Shown in pieces: positions 9,168-17,265 of a stretch of 64,000 nucleotides of DNA. The position numbers and the translations under genes are program-made. The stretch comes from Methylocaldum marinum. GTDB taxonomy: Bacteria; Pseudomonadota; Gammaproteobacteria; Methylococcales; Methylococcaceae. Within the stretch, counting starts at the first letter, position 1; the number at the start of each line of letters is the position of its first letter. The stretch spans positions 88,981 through 152,980 of the forward strand of contig NZ_AP017928.1 of assembly GCF_003584645.1 (NCBI RefSeq). Reading direction: 5' to 3'. Below the pieces are notes generated by a model, which searched no databases, had not been told where the DNA came from, and worked only from the letters and a program-made list of their open reading frames with translations.

Positions 9168-9721
9168 AGCTTCTTTTTCCTCCTTTCGGTTGTGATTTGC
9201 TCGGTATCCGAGCGCAAGTCATAGGGACGTTCCAGCGGTTTTCAAGATCCGGCGATGCCGGCGCCGGAGACCGGATCCCGCGATCTCGCCGCTCTTCGTC
9301 ATGCGGTTCGGGCGCGGCCGATAAACCACCCCGCTGATTTGCCGCCTCACGCAAACCGGAATGAAATGCTGGGTGGTCATGTCGACGAAAAAGGCATGAA
9401 ACGGGGTATGCGTATAACCCGGCCGAAGTTTCTCTGCATTGAAAGCGGTTTGGAATTGCGCTAACCGGATTTCCGGCATTCTGTCGAGCGGATCGTCGGT
9501 GCCGACGTTGCCGGAACGCAATGTACGGTTCTTCACAGCGATGTCAATAGGACATTCTCACGCCGCATCATCACGCTTATCGGCGTGCTTGGGCCGCCTG
9601 CGGTGTCGACGGGGCGCTGACAGGCGGACGAATCCGTGGTCAGATGTTGTTAGGCGAGGCACTTCCGCGGACAGGGAGGCAGGCCCGGTACGGAACAACA
9701 GTTCAAGTCAGGAGACGATTC
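9168..9721. other. Intergenic gap, no gene seen
   Basis: These 554 bases separate the divergent ABC cassette and the MDR oxidoreductase. Open frames here are arginine-rich, lack ribosome binding sites and resemble nothing. Promoters for both directions should lie here, but I cannot place them with confidence. Confidence 0.5.
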
Positions 9722-10732
9722 ATGAAAGCTTACGAACTGCAGGGCAGTTTCGGCATCGATTCACTGGTTCTCGCGGAGCGGCCCATGCCACAGCCCGGGG
9801 TGGGGCAGGTGCTCTTGAAGATGCGCGCGTGGTCGCTCAACTACCGCGATCTGATGGTGGTCAATGGCCGCTATCGGCCGAATCTCCGCTTGCCGATGAC
9901 GCCGCTCTCGGATGGCGTCGGCGAAGTGGCGGGCGTCGGTCAGGGCGTGGCGCGCGTAAGACCGGGCGACCGGGTGGCGGGGACCTTCATGCCGAAGTGG
10001 CTGGACGGCGAGCCGAGCGAGGAGAAGGCCAGGAGCGCGCTGGGCGGCGGAGAAACCGGCATGGCCGCCGAATATGTCGTGCTCGATGCGGACGCCGTCG
10101 TTCCGGTTCCGGAACACCTTACCGATGCGGAGGCTGCGACGCTGCCCTGCGCCGGGGTGACGGCCTGGCACGCGCTGGTGGGCTCGGGCCGGCTCAGGCC
10201 GGGCGACACGGTGCTGACCCTGGGCACGGGCGGCGTGTCTTTGTTCGGGCTACAGTTCGCGAAGCTTGCCGGAGCCCGGGTGATCGTCACCTCGAGCAGC
10301 GACGAAAAACTTGCGCGAGCACTCGATCTGGGCGCCTCGGAAGGCATCAATTACCGGACTGTGCCGGAATGGGGCCGGCTCGTGCGAGAACTTACCGACG
10401 GTGTCGGAGTCGATCATGTCATCGAGGTCGGCGGCGCCGGCACCCTCGGCCAGTCGCTGCGGGCCGTCCGCATGGGCGGTCAAATCAGCTTGATCGGCGT
10501 TCTGTCCGGTGCCGGTCAAGTCGATCCGACGCCCATACTGATGAAGAACGTGTGCGTACAAGGCATCTTCGTCGGCAGCCGCGCGATGTTCGAGAGCATG
10601 AACCGGGCGATCGCGCAGCACCGGATGCGTCCCGTGGTGGACCGCGTGTTTCCGTTCGGAGAGCTACGCGACGCCCTTCGCCGAATGGAACGCGGCGCCC
10701 ACTTCGGCAAAATCGTCCTGATCCCCGGCTGA
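9722..10732 (+). CDS. NAD(P)-dependent alcohol dehydrogenase, MDR family
   Basis: The 336-residue protein is a medium-chain dehydrogenase/reductase. The N-terminal GroES-like part holds MPQPGVGQVLLKMRAWSLN and RPGDRVAG. The Rossmann part contains the dinucleotide motif TLGTGGVSLFG and DHVIEVGGAGTLGQSL. The zinc-binding cysteines of classical alcohol dehydrogenases are not evident, so it is probably a zinc-free MDR reductase of the quinone-oxidoreductase type. The start at 9722 is supported by AGGAGA at 9710-9715; an upstream in-frame ATG at 9644 has no such site. The DJ-1-like gene follows after 31 bases, probably in one transcript. Substrate unknown. Confidence 0.85.
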   Translation: MKAYELQGSFGIDSLVLAERPMPQPGVGQVLLKMRAWSLNYRDLMVVNGRYRPNLRLPMTPLSDGVGEVAGVGQGVARVRPGDRVAGTFMPKWLDGEPSEEKARSALGGGETGMAAEYVVLDADAVVPVPEHLTDAEAATLPCAGVTAWHALVGSGRLRPGDTVLTLGTGGVSLFGLQFAKLAGARVIVTSSSDEKLARALDLGASEGINYRTVPEWGRLVRELTDGVGVDHVIEVGGAGTLGQSLRAVRMGGQISLIGVLSGAGQVDPTPILMKNVCVQGIFVGSRAMFESMNRAIAQHRMRPVVDRVFPFGELRDALRRMERGAHFGKIVLIPG

Positions 10733-10763
10733 AAGCCGCCCAAATCCGGAGCAGAGAGGAGAA

Positions 10764-11462
10764 ATGACGATGAAAATCCTGATGGTATTGACCTCGCACG
10801 ATCAGCTCGGCGACACCGGCCGAAAAACCGGATTCTGGCTGGAAGAGTTCGCCGCACCCTACTACATCTTCAGCGATGCGGGCGCCGACGTCACCGTGGC
10901 TTCGCCCAGGGGCGGACCGCCGCCGATGGATCCCGAGAGCCATCAGCCGGATTCGGAAACCGAGGCGACCATGCGCTTCGACCGGGATTCGAATGCGAAA
11001 ATCGCGCTCTCCAACAGCGTCAAGCTATCGACCGTTTCGGCCGCGCATTACGATGCCGTGTTTTATCCGGGCGGCCACGGCCCATTGTGGGATCTTGCGG
11101 AAGATTCGGACTCGATGGCATTGATCGAAGCCCTGTACGCCGCCGGCAAGCCGGTGGCGGCAGTGTGCCACGGACCGGGCGCATTCCGCCATGCCAAAGC
11201 CGCGGACGGTTCTCCGCTGGTACGGGGGAAGTGGGTTACCGGTTTCGCCGACACAGAGGAAGAGGAAGTCGGACTTGCCGAGGTGGTGCCGTTTTCGGTT
11301 GAAGACATGTTACGCCGGAACGGGGGAAAGTATTCGAAGGTTGAAAACTGGAAACCCCACGTGGTGGCCGACGGGAACCTGATTACCGGGCAGAACCCGG
11401 CTTCCTCGGAAGCTGCCGCAAGGGCGCTCCTGCGACAATTCAAGGCGGCAACGCACGGTTAA
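10764..11462 (+). CDS. DJ-1/PfpI family protein (Hsp31/glyoxalase III-like)
   Basis: The 232-residue protein belongs to the type 1 glutamine amidotransferase-like DJ-1/PfpI superfamily. The nucleophile elbow AVCHGPGAF with its Cys-His pair and the upstream acidic segment FYPGGHGPLWDL are present. The region DTGRKTGFWLEEFAAPYY is typical of the class I glyoxalase III / Hsp31 branch, which converts methylglyoxal to lactate or acts in carbonyl stress. Coupling with an MDR reductase upstream suggests a small aldehyde-detoxification unit; this is inference. A GAGAGGAGA site lies just upstream, and a clear terminator follows. Confidence 0.85.
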   Translation: MTMKILMVLTSHDQLGDTGRKTGFWLEEFAAPYYIFSDAGADVTVASPRGGPPPMDPESHQPDSETEATMRFDRDSNAKIALSNSVKLSTVSAAHYDAVFYPGGHGPLWDLAEDSDSMALIEALYAAGKPVAAVCHGPGAFRHAKAADGSPLVRGKWVTGFADTEEEEVGLAEVVPFSVEDMLRRNGGKYSKVENWKPHVVADGNLITGQNPASSEAAARALLRQFKAATHG

Positions 11463-11486
11463 ACGCCGGATGAGCTCGCTCGTGAA

Positions 11487-11512
11487 AAAGCCCGGAACCG
11501 GGTCCGGGCTTT
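11487..11512 (+). terminator. Intrinsic terminator
   Basis: AAAGCCCGGA (11487-11496) pairs with TCCGGGCTTT (11503-11512), 24 bases after the DJ-1-like stop. It can serve both this gene and the convergent 46-codon gene. Confidence 0.8.
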
Positions 11513-11569
11513 AGTATCCGTCAATCCGGAGCGAAGCCGTTTTTCGAGGTTTTTTCCCGAGACGGAGGC

Positions 11570-11710
11570 TTAATGTCTCTTTTCGGTCTCTTCGTTTTCG
11601 TGTTCGGCCTGCTCTTCCTCGATCTTCTTCAAGATCTCCCGTATCTCTTCATCGTCAAGCCCACTCAGTCCTGCAAGCTCGTTCAGCAAAAAGTCTTCGT
11701 AACTGTTCAT
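11570..11710 (-). CDS. Small acidic protein of 46 residues
   Basis: On the minus strand a 46-codon frame starts with MNSYEDFLLNELAG and continues with GLDDEEIREILKKIEEEQ. It ends in a highly charged tail rich in Glu, His and Lys (NEETEKRH). A GAGG lies eight bases before the ATG. The composition is strongly amphipathic-helical, unlike the frames read from the plus strand over the same bases. It sits between a terminator and the gene at 11882 and has no overlapping gene. The family and function are unknown. The helical, acidic character would suit a small protein-binding or regulatory peptide. Confidence 0.6.
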   Translation of the reverse strand: MNSYEDFLLNELAGLSGLDDEEIREILKKIEEEQAEHENEETEKRH

Positions 11711-11881
11711 GGTCTTATCCTCGGGCGTAAAAAGTCACCAATAAGTTTTCGCAAGGCGCTGCCTTGCTTTTTTGACTTGCGGGAATTGGAAAAGAGCCCG
11801 ACCCGACGCTTTTTTCCACGTCGAAACACTTTGAACAAAAGCGGCTTCTGATCGTCACTGTTTATATGAAGGAGGCCGAAC

Positions 11882-12202
11882 ATGAGTTTTGACGAGGACA
11901 TCATCCAAACCATCTGGGAAAAAGGCCGTGCCATGCAGGAACAGGATGCGACACGTTGGCGCCAGGACGAATGCGGGGCCTGGATGTTCCGCGAACATTA
12001 CGGCGTCACCGATACCGAATTTGGCTGGAAAATCGAGAAAGTCAAACCGGATCTATCGGAACATGCGGACAGTTTCCGCCCGTTTCATTACCGCAACGGT
12101 TACGACATCGCGGTCGGCACGCCGCGTTGCCGCGTCGCCGCCGATCGCGTCGAACTGGCGCCCACCGGACGCGTAGACCGGCCGCGCAACAGAGACCTCT
12201 AG
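11882..12202 (+). CDS. Small protein resembling an HNH-type domain with lost catalytic residues
   Basis: The 106-residue product has a strong AAGGAGG site (about 11870-11876) before the ATG. The order W-x-K near the N-terminus, WRQDECGAWMFREHYG, then EFGWKIEKVKP follows the layout of small HNH nucleases, which normally read GW-x-I-D-H at the last site. Here the Asp-His pair is Glu-Lys (IEK), so the catalytic His appears to be gone. The later Asn-rich part (FRPFHYRNGYD) keeps an HNH-like look. The similarity is from memory of the family and not a search. No toxin, phage or restriction neighbour is present. Confidence 0.55.
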   Translation: MSFDEDIIQTIWEKGRAMQEQDATRWRQDECGAWMFREHYGVTDTEFGWKIEKVKPDLSEHADSFRPFHYRNGYDIAVGTPRCRVAADRVELAPTGRVDRPRNRDL

Positions 12203-12227
12203 AATCCGAAGGGCGAATATTGTCTTA

Positions 12228-12441
12228 CGAGCCTATCTCGGCAGGCCGTTCGCCCTGAGCCGAGTCGAAGGGCCTGTCCTGAGTCTATCGAAGGGGTTTT
12301 TGGGACCTACCGGAATAAGCTCTAAGTACTCGTAGGTCGGCAATCCCTTGCCGACGCAGCCGCTCGACCAAGACGTGGCGTCGGGAAAGGATTCCCGACC
12401 TGCGGGGTGGCCCGGGCGTAGGTCGGCAATCCCTTGCCGAC
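12228..12441. repeat. Cluster of dispersed palindromic repeats
   Basis: A unit bounded by AGCCTATCTCGG and its near inverse CCGGAATAAGCT holds the CTGAGCC...GTCGAAGGG repeat (12228-12322). It is followed by three 20-base palindromes at 12336-12355, 12380-12399 and 12422-12441, of the form GTCGGCAATCCCTTGCCGAC or GTCGGGAAAGGATTCCCGAC. Copies recur at 19.6, 42.5, 43.8, 48.3, 61.0 and 62.9 kb. No gene is seen from 12203 to 12587. Confidence 0.75.
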
Positions 12442-12587
12442 AACCCGGGCCGATCATGTCTTTTTCAAAGCCGGTCGCACACGCGAGCACGTCCAACTGC
12501 CGTTTCGTAGGTTAAGCTATTGTGCAACCCTGTCCCGGCCGGCCCGAGAGCAGCACGGGCGGAGTTCCCCAACAGCCGGAGATCGAG

Positions 12588-13802
12588 ATGCCGAACAGAC
12601 GGACCTTTCTGAAAGTTTTGGTTAGCGGCTTCACCATGACCGGACCGGATTTGCTGACGCCGCGTTTCCTGCATGCCGGCGAATTGCCGTCCGGTGCGGC
12701 GGAGAGCACTGTTCGGGAAGCATTGTCCGGCAAGGGACCTCTCATCAAGCGCACCTTCCGGCCGCCGAATTTCGAGACGCCGGTCGAGGTTTTCAAAGAT
12801 GTCGTCACCCCGAACCGCCGGTTTTTCGTGCGCTGGCATCTCGCCAATATTCCGCGGCTGGTCGCCGAAAACTGGCGGCTCAAAGTGGGGGGAGATTCGG
12901 TTGCTCACCCGTTCGAGCTGAGTTTGAATCAGCTCAAGCGGGAGTTCGCGCCGGTCGAGTTGATGGCCGTCTGTCAGTGTGCCGGACATCGCCGCCGCTT
13001 TTCCGAGCCTCATGTGCCCGGTGTTCAATGGGGGAACGGAGCCGTGGGCAATGCGCGCTGGAAGGGCGTGCGCCTGAAGGACGTACTGGCCCGGGCAGGG
13101 CTCAGGCCGGATGCGCTGGAAGTCGTTTTCGACGGCGCCGATTACGGGGCGATCGACAGGACGCCCGATTTCGTCAAGAGCCTTCCGCTGTGGAAAGCCC
13201 TCGACGAAAACACACTGATCGCTTATCAGATGAACGGCGAGGACCTGCCGCATTGGAACGGCTTTCCCGTGCGCCTGGTGGTGCCCGGCTGGGCGGGGAC
13301 CTACTGGACGAAACAGCTGATTGCGATCAGGGCGATGCCGAAACCGGAAAAGGGATTCTGGATGAATACGGCTTACCGGATACCGGCCGGCAAATTCCCC
13401 GTCACTGACCGATTCCTTTCGCAGAAAGGAGAGGCCGACACGGCGATCACCGAAATATTGGTCAACTCGCTCATCACCAATATCGAGGAGGGACAGCATT
13501 GTCCTCTCGGCAGGCCGGTCATGGTCAAGGGTGTTGCCTGGGATGGAGGCCACGGCATTCGATCGGTGGAAGTGTCGGTGGACGGCGGCAAGGCATGGCA
13601 AGAGGCGAAGCTGGAACCGCACCAGGGCCGTTTTTCCTTCCGTGCCTGGCACTATACCTTTACCCCGAGCCGGACCGGCAAGCAGGTGCTCATGGCAAAA
13701 GCGACGGACGGGCGCGGCAGTACCCAGCCGTTCGAACTCATCTTCAATCCTGCGGGTTACTACAACAACGTGGTACAAGGGATCACCGTGGAGGTCGCAT
13801 GA
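12588..13802 (+). CDS. sorA: Sulfite dehydrogenase molybdopterin subunit (SorA-like)
   Basis: The 404-residue protein is a sulfite oxidase-family molybdoenzyme, expected to oxidise sulfite to sulfate in the periplasm and pass electrons to the adjacent cytochrome c. I choose the start at 12588 because it gives a twin-arginine signal, PNRRTFLKVLVSG, with GGAG upstream. The Mo-ligating cysteine lies in CQCAGHRRR, close to the family pattern QCAGNRR. The C-terminal third (ITEILVNSLITNIEEG, VDGGKAW) is the Mo-co dimerisation domain. The stop overlaps the start of the cytochrome gene. Related enzymes in the same family act on other substrates, so the sulfite assignment rests mainly on the SorAB-like pairing. 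Confidence 0.83.
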   Translation: MPNRRTFLKVLVSGFTMTGPDLLTPRFLHAGELPSGAAESTVREALSGKGPLIKRTFRPPNFETPVEVFKDVVTPNRRFFVRWHLANIPRLVAENWRLKVGGDSVAHPFELSLNQLKREFAPVELMAVCQCAGHRRRFSEPHVPGVQWGNGAVGNARWKGVRLKDVLARAGLRPDALEVVFDGADYGAIDRTPDFVKSLPLWKALDENTLIAYQMNGEDLPHWNGFPVRLVVPGWAGTYWTKQLIAIRAMPKPEKGFWMNTAYRIPAGKFPVTDRFLSQKGEADTAITEILVNSLITNIEEGQHCPLGRPVMVKGVAWDGGHGIRSVEVSVDGGKAWQEAKLEPHQGRFSFRAWHYTFTPSRTGKQVLMAKATDGRGSTQPFELIFNPAGYYNNVVQGITVEVA

Positions 13803-14098
13803 GTGTCCACGTCATGAACAGGTTCAGCGCGGTAACGGTGGTCGCCGTTCTTTACGCTACGGCCGCCTGCGGAGCAGAGCCGAACGAGCTCGAGCCGGGA
13901 GCCGGGCGCGACAGTGTAATGGCGAATTGCGTCATGTGCCACAGCGTCGACTATATCGCCATGCACGCCTCGTTCATGAAAAGAGCGGATTGGCGGAAGA
14001 CCGTCGACAAAATGGTGAGCGTCATGGGCGCGCCGATCGACCAGGACGACATTCCGGTGATCGTGGACTATCTGACGAAGCATTACAGCGTCGAATAG
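13799..14098 (+). CDS. sorB: Cytochrome c subunit of sulfite dehydrogenase (SorB-like)
   Basis: This is a 99-residue monohaem cytochrome c with an N-terminal signal or lipoprotein-like segment (AVTVVAVLYATAAC). The haem-binding CVMCH sits at residues 44-48, and Met72 or Met76 is a candidate axial ligand. Its ATG overlaps the sorA stop codon (ATGA). Size, haem position and context match SorB, which accepts electrons from SorA. The cysteine in TAACG could be a lipobox, which would anchor the protein in a membrane. Confidence 0.83.
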   Translation: MSVHVMNRFSAVTVVAVLYATAACGAEPNELEPGAGRDSVMANCVMCHSVDYIAMHASFMKRADWRKTVDKMVSVMGAPIDQDDIPVIVDYLTKHYSVE

Positions 14099-14298
14099 CG
14101 GCGGGGTGTTCGCCGCCCGAGCTCCGTCGAAGGCGTGCGGCAGCGCTGCGGGCTGGGAACTCGCGACGAGGTCGGGAATGCGGTTTCCTGGATAATAGTC
14201 CCGTCTCGAACCGCAAGGTACCGGAGCGAAAGAACGGATTGGACGAAGCTCGGGTCTAATATTCCGAAGTTTTCCCCAAATCATACGGAAATAACGAT

Positions 14299-14913
14299 AT
14301 GGCGAGTCAATGCGTATTGAGCGGCTCGGCGGCAAGGGCGGAGAAAATTGGCGGAGGGAAGGGAATCGCCCCGGGTTCAGGGCAGCTGTCGATCCCGCTA
14401 AGATCCCTTTTGCTCTGCGTGCTCGCGGGCATCGCAACGTCATGGTTTCGGCCGGTGCAAGCGGCGGACATTTTCAAGTGCCCGACCGGTGACGGACCGG
14501 TATACACTGACGAGCCGGTTTCCGGCAGTTGCCGCAAGCTGCGGTTCACGGTCAGCAAACCCGACCCGGAGGCCATTGCGCGACTTGAACAGTGGAAGGA
14601 GCAGCGAGCCGCCGAGGAGGCTCGGAAAGCCGCGGAAGCACGGGAAGAACGCCTGGTACGCGTGCGCGAACTGGAGGCGCTGGCGGCATGGCAGTCGGCG
14701 CGCGCGGCGCTGATGGAGGCCGAGGCTGCTCAGTACTCTCGGTATCCTCAGGAGGTCTATTATCCGATCCGGGGATATTCCATCGGAAGCTCCTATTTCC
14801 GCGATTATTCCGGTTTTGACCGGCATCGCTACCCGTACGGATACGATGCCGGGCGCTACATGCGATACGGAATGCCGCCCGTTCAGCTGCATTTTTCCCG
14901 CAAGCGGCGGTAA
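14299..14913 (+). CDS. DUF4124-like secreted protein
   Basis: This 204-residue protein has a hydrophobic signal region (RSLLLCVLAGIATSWF) ending near VQAA. Next comes a DUF4124-like module, ADIFKCPTGDGPVYTDEPV with two cysteines. A charged coiled coil rich in Ala, Glu and Arg (about residues 90-140) and a Tyr-rich tail (RYPQEVYYPIRGYSIG) follow. The start is uncertain: the signal helix begins some 30 residues in, and no good ribosome binding site is seen before 14299. Envelope location is likely; function is unknown. Confidence 0.65.
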   Translation: MASQCVLSGSAARAEKIGGGKGIAPGSGQLSIPLRSLLLCVLAGIATSWFRPVQAADIFKCPTGDGPVYTDEPVSGSCRKLRFTVSKPDPEAIARLEQWKEQRAAEEARKAAEAREERLVRVRELEALAAWQSARAALMEAEAAQYSRYPQEVYYPIRGYSIGSSYFRDYSGFDRHRYPYGYDAGRYMRYGMPPVQLHFSRKRR

Positions 14914-14938
14914 GCCGAAAGCCGGGAGCGGAGGCCTT

Positions 14939-14964
14939 CCCCGCGCCTTTGGTTTTGCGCGGGG
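14939..14964. terminator. Hairpin between convergent genes
   Basis: CCCCGCGC (14939-14946) pairs with GCGCGGGG (14957-14964) across a T-rich loop. It lies between the DUF4124-like gene and the convergent histidine kinase gene. No long T run follows, so its strength as a terminator is uncertain. Confidence 0.5.
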
Positions 14965-15085
14965 CAGCAGAGGCAGGACCAAGCCGAAAAGATACTCAGC
15001 TCCGAAATAACCGGAGTTTACGATCAGGTTTCTGAACGGCTCTCGCCCCGGGGTTGCCGTCCCATGTTCGGCAGGAAACGACTGC

Positions 15086-16450
15086 TTAAAACCGGACTTC
15101 GATGCGCGCTCCTCCAAGACTCGACCGGGACAGCCTCGCCCGCGCATCGTGCTGTTCGGCGATTTCCTTGACGATCGCGAGTCCCAGCCCGCAGCCGTCG
15201 CCCGGGCTGCCGGGGGGGCGATAAAATCGTTCGAATATCCGGTCTACCTCGGAATCCGGAATGCCGGGGCCGTCGTCTTCCACCACGAGAGCAGGGGGTG
15301 TATCCGCCGTGATTCGTACGGTAATTTGTCCGTGCTCGCGTCCATAGCGGATGGCATTGTCGAGAAGGTTATTGAGCAGTTCGCGGAGCAGGGTTTGCTC
15401 ACCCTGTACGTATATCGGATCTTCAGGCCCCTCGAAGCTCAGATCCATATCCCGCTGCAGGGCTTTGGGCACCCAGTCGATACAGGCGTCTCTCGCCACG
15501 GCGCGGAGGTCCACCCGGGAAGCGGGGCGCGAGCCGCCCAGGGCAGTCTCCGAGCGCGCCAGCGAGAGCAGTTGAGTGCTTAATCGCGATGCCCGGTCGG
15601 CGCCGTTTCGAATTTGCATCAGGGCCGGCCTCATCGTCTCCAGGTTCGTTTCCCGCAGCGCACGTTCCGCCTGAACCTTGAGACCGGCCAGCGGGGTCCG
15701 AAGCTGGTGCGCGGCATTGGCGATGAAGCGCTGCTGCGCGGTAATTGCCGTGGACAGTCGGGCGAGCAGATCGTTAATGGTATGGGTGAGGGTAAGCACT
15801 TCCAGCGGTACGCCGGTATCCGGTATCGGCGTGAGGTCGCGCGGCGAGCGCTGGGCGATCTCGCGCGTCAATGCGTTCAGCGGGCGCAATCCCCGGTTGA
15901 TCCCCAGCCAGATATACAGCCCCGCCGCGCATACCAGCACGAGCTGGGGCACCAGCTCGGCGAGGAGTATATCGGTCATCATACTGCGCCTTTTGCGGAC
16001 GGTCTCGGCGACCTGGACCAAAACCTCCTCGGAACTATCCTTGGGCGTCGCGAGCATGGAAACCACACGCACCCTGTGTGCCTGTATCATGCTGTCGAAA
16101 TAGGCGGGCTGCTTGCGAACCGAGGCCGGGTCCGGCGGTGGCGGGACTCTCTTGTCCCCGGCCATGAAACCGATACTGGACGATTCGATCTTGAAAAACG
16201 TCTGATCCACGTCATCCCACTGGAAAATCTCCAGCGCGGTGGGCGGCAATTCGAAGGTAACCTTGCCTTTCTGCGCCTTGACTTCCTGCGCCAGTGAGCG
16301 TGCCGAGTCGAGCAGCCAGCGGTCATACGCCGCGTTGGCGTAATAAAACGCAATGTAGTACGAGGCTATCGCGTCAAGCACCACGAAAAGCGAAAGTGGA
16401 AGCGCCAGCCGTAGCAGGAACTGGGTTTTCAGGCTCTGGACTTTAGCCAT
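15086..16450 (-). CDS. Sensor histidine kinase (TctE/QseC-like)
   Basis: The 454-residue inner-membrane kinase has two membrane helices (about residues 12-32 and 158-180) framing a periplasmic sensor domain. A HAMP-like linker follows, then a HisKA box (NAAHQLRTPLAGLK) and an ATPase domain with N-box LLNNLLDNAIRYG, DDGPGIP, ERFYRPPGSPGDGCGLGLAIV. The sensor part looks like the 2CSK_N domain of TctE-type kinases, which sense small organic acids or cations. It overlaps the regulator gene upstream by eight bases, so the pair is co-expressed. The signal is unknown. Confidence 0.88.
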   Translation of the reverse strand: MAKVQSLKTQFLLRLALPLSLFVVLDAIASYYIAFYYANAAYDRWLLDSARSLAQEVKAQKGKVTFELPPTALEIFQWDDVDQTFFKIESSSIGFMAGDKRVPPPPDPASVRKQPAYFDSMIQAHRVRVVSMLATPKDSSEEVLVQVAETVRKRRSMMTDILLAELVPQLVLVCAAGLYIWLGINRGLRPLNALTREIAQRSPRDLTPIPDTGVPLEVLTLTHTINDLLARLSTAITAQQRFIANAAHQLRTPLAGLKVQAERALRETNLETMRPALMQIRNGADRASRLSTQLLSLARSETALGGSRPASRVDLRAVARDACIDWVPKALQRDMDLSFEGPEDPIYVQGEQTLLRELLNNLLDNAIRYGREHGQITVRITADTPPALVVEDDGPGIPDSEVDRIFERFYRPPGSPGDGCGLGLAIVKEIAEQHDARARLSRSSLGGARIEVRF

Positions 16451-17114
16451 CAGTGTCTTTTTCCAGCAAATAGCCGAGGCCGCGCACGGTCCGGATTCTC
16501 ACACCCAGGGCTTCCATCCGCTTGCGCAGCCTGTGGATATAGACTTCGATGGCGTTGTCTCCCAGCTCATCATTTCCCGCGGACAGGCGCTGGGCGATAC
16601 GGTCCTTGCTGACGACCCGGCCGGCGTGGATCAGCAAGGCTTCAAGCACGCCGTATTCGCGGGCGGACAGGATGATCGGCGTACCGTCCACCAGCACCTG
16701 GCAATTCAAGGTATCCAAGCTCAGACGTCCGACTTTGATATCGCCGAAACCGCCGTAACGGCGGCGGATCAGGGCATGTATCCGTGCCTCCAGTTCTCGC
16801 AGGTCGAACGGTTTGACCATGTAGTCGTCGGCGCCCCATTCGAGGCCCTTGATCCGGTCATTCAAGGCATCGCGCGCGGTCAGGACGAGAACGGGAACCG
16901 GATTTTTCCGTGCCCGCAATCTTCGCAGGAGTTCGAACCCCTCCATGTCGGGAAGGCCGAGGTCGAGGATCACCAAATCGAAATTTTGGGTGAGCAGCGC
17001 AGATTCGGCATAAGCACCCGCCGCCGCCGCCGTGACCGCATAGCCCGATTGACCGAGCACGTGGGTCAATCCGTCGGCCAGAACGGTGTCGTCCTCTACG
17101 AGCAGAATTCTCAT
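16443..17114 (-). CDS. OmpR-family response regulator
   Basis: The 223-residue protein has a receiver domain (MRILLVEDD, phosphoacceptor in LVILDLGLPD, Thr in VLTARD, Lys in MVKPFD) and a winged-helix DNA-binding domain (VYIHRLRKRMEALGVRIRTVRGLGYLL). The start at 17114 gives the canonical N-terminus; a longer open frame upstream has no domain sense. It partners with the overlapping kinase gene. The divergent opgC-like gene, 151 bases away, is a plausible target. Confidence 0.9.
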   Translation of the reverse strand: MRILLVEDDTVLADGLTHVLGQSGYAVTAAAAGAYAESALLTQNFDLVILDLGLPDMEGFELLRRLRARKNPVPVLVLTARDALNDRIKGLEWGADDYMVKPFDLRELEARIHALIRRRYGGFGDIKVGRLSLDTLNCQVLVDGTPIILSAREYGVLEALLIHAGRVVSKDRIAQRLSAGNDELGDNAIEVYIHRLRKRMEALGVRIRTVRGLGYLLEKDTDG

Positions 17115-17265
17115 GCGTCGAACAAGCGTCGTGAAAGGTTGGTGAAAGTTTCGTACGATACCATGGCTGGACGAACCCGCCCGCCGCGTAGAAAGAGCGG
17201 TAAGAGCTGAGTGTCTAGAGCAGCGGAGAGCCGGCCGAAAATTCCGTCGACTAAAAAAAAAACCG

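Noticed and set aside
9219..9536. 105-codon minus-strand frame upstream of the ABC ATPase
   Set aside because: No ribosome binding site and no conserved character. The region is better seen as a promoter gap.
12336..12441. CRISPR-like array of repeated palindromes
   Set aside because: Only three units, unequal spacing and two alternating repeat types. There are no cas genes. REP-type repeats explain it.
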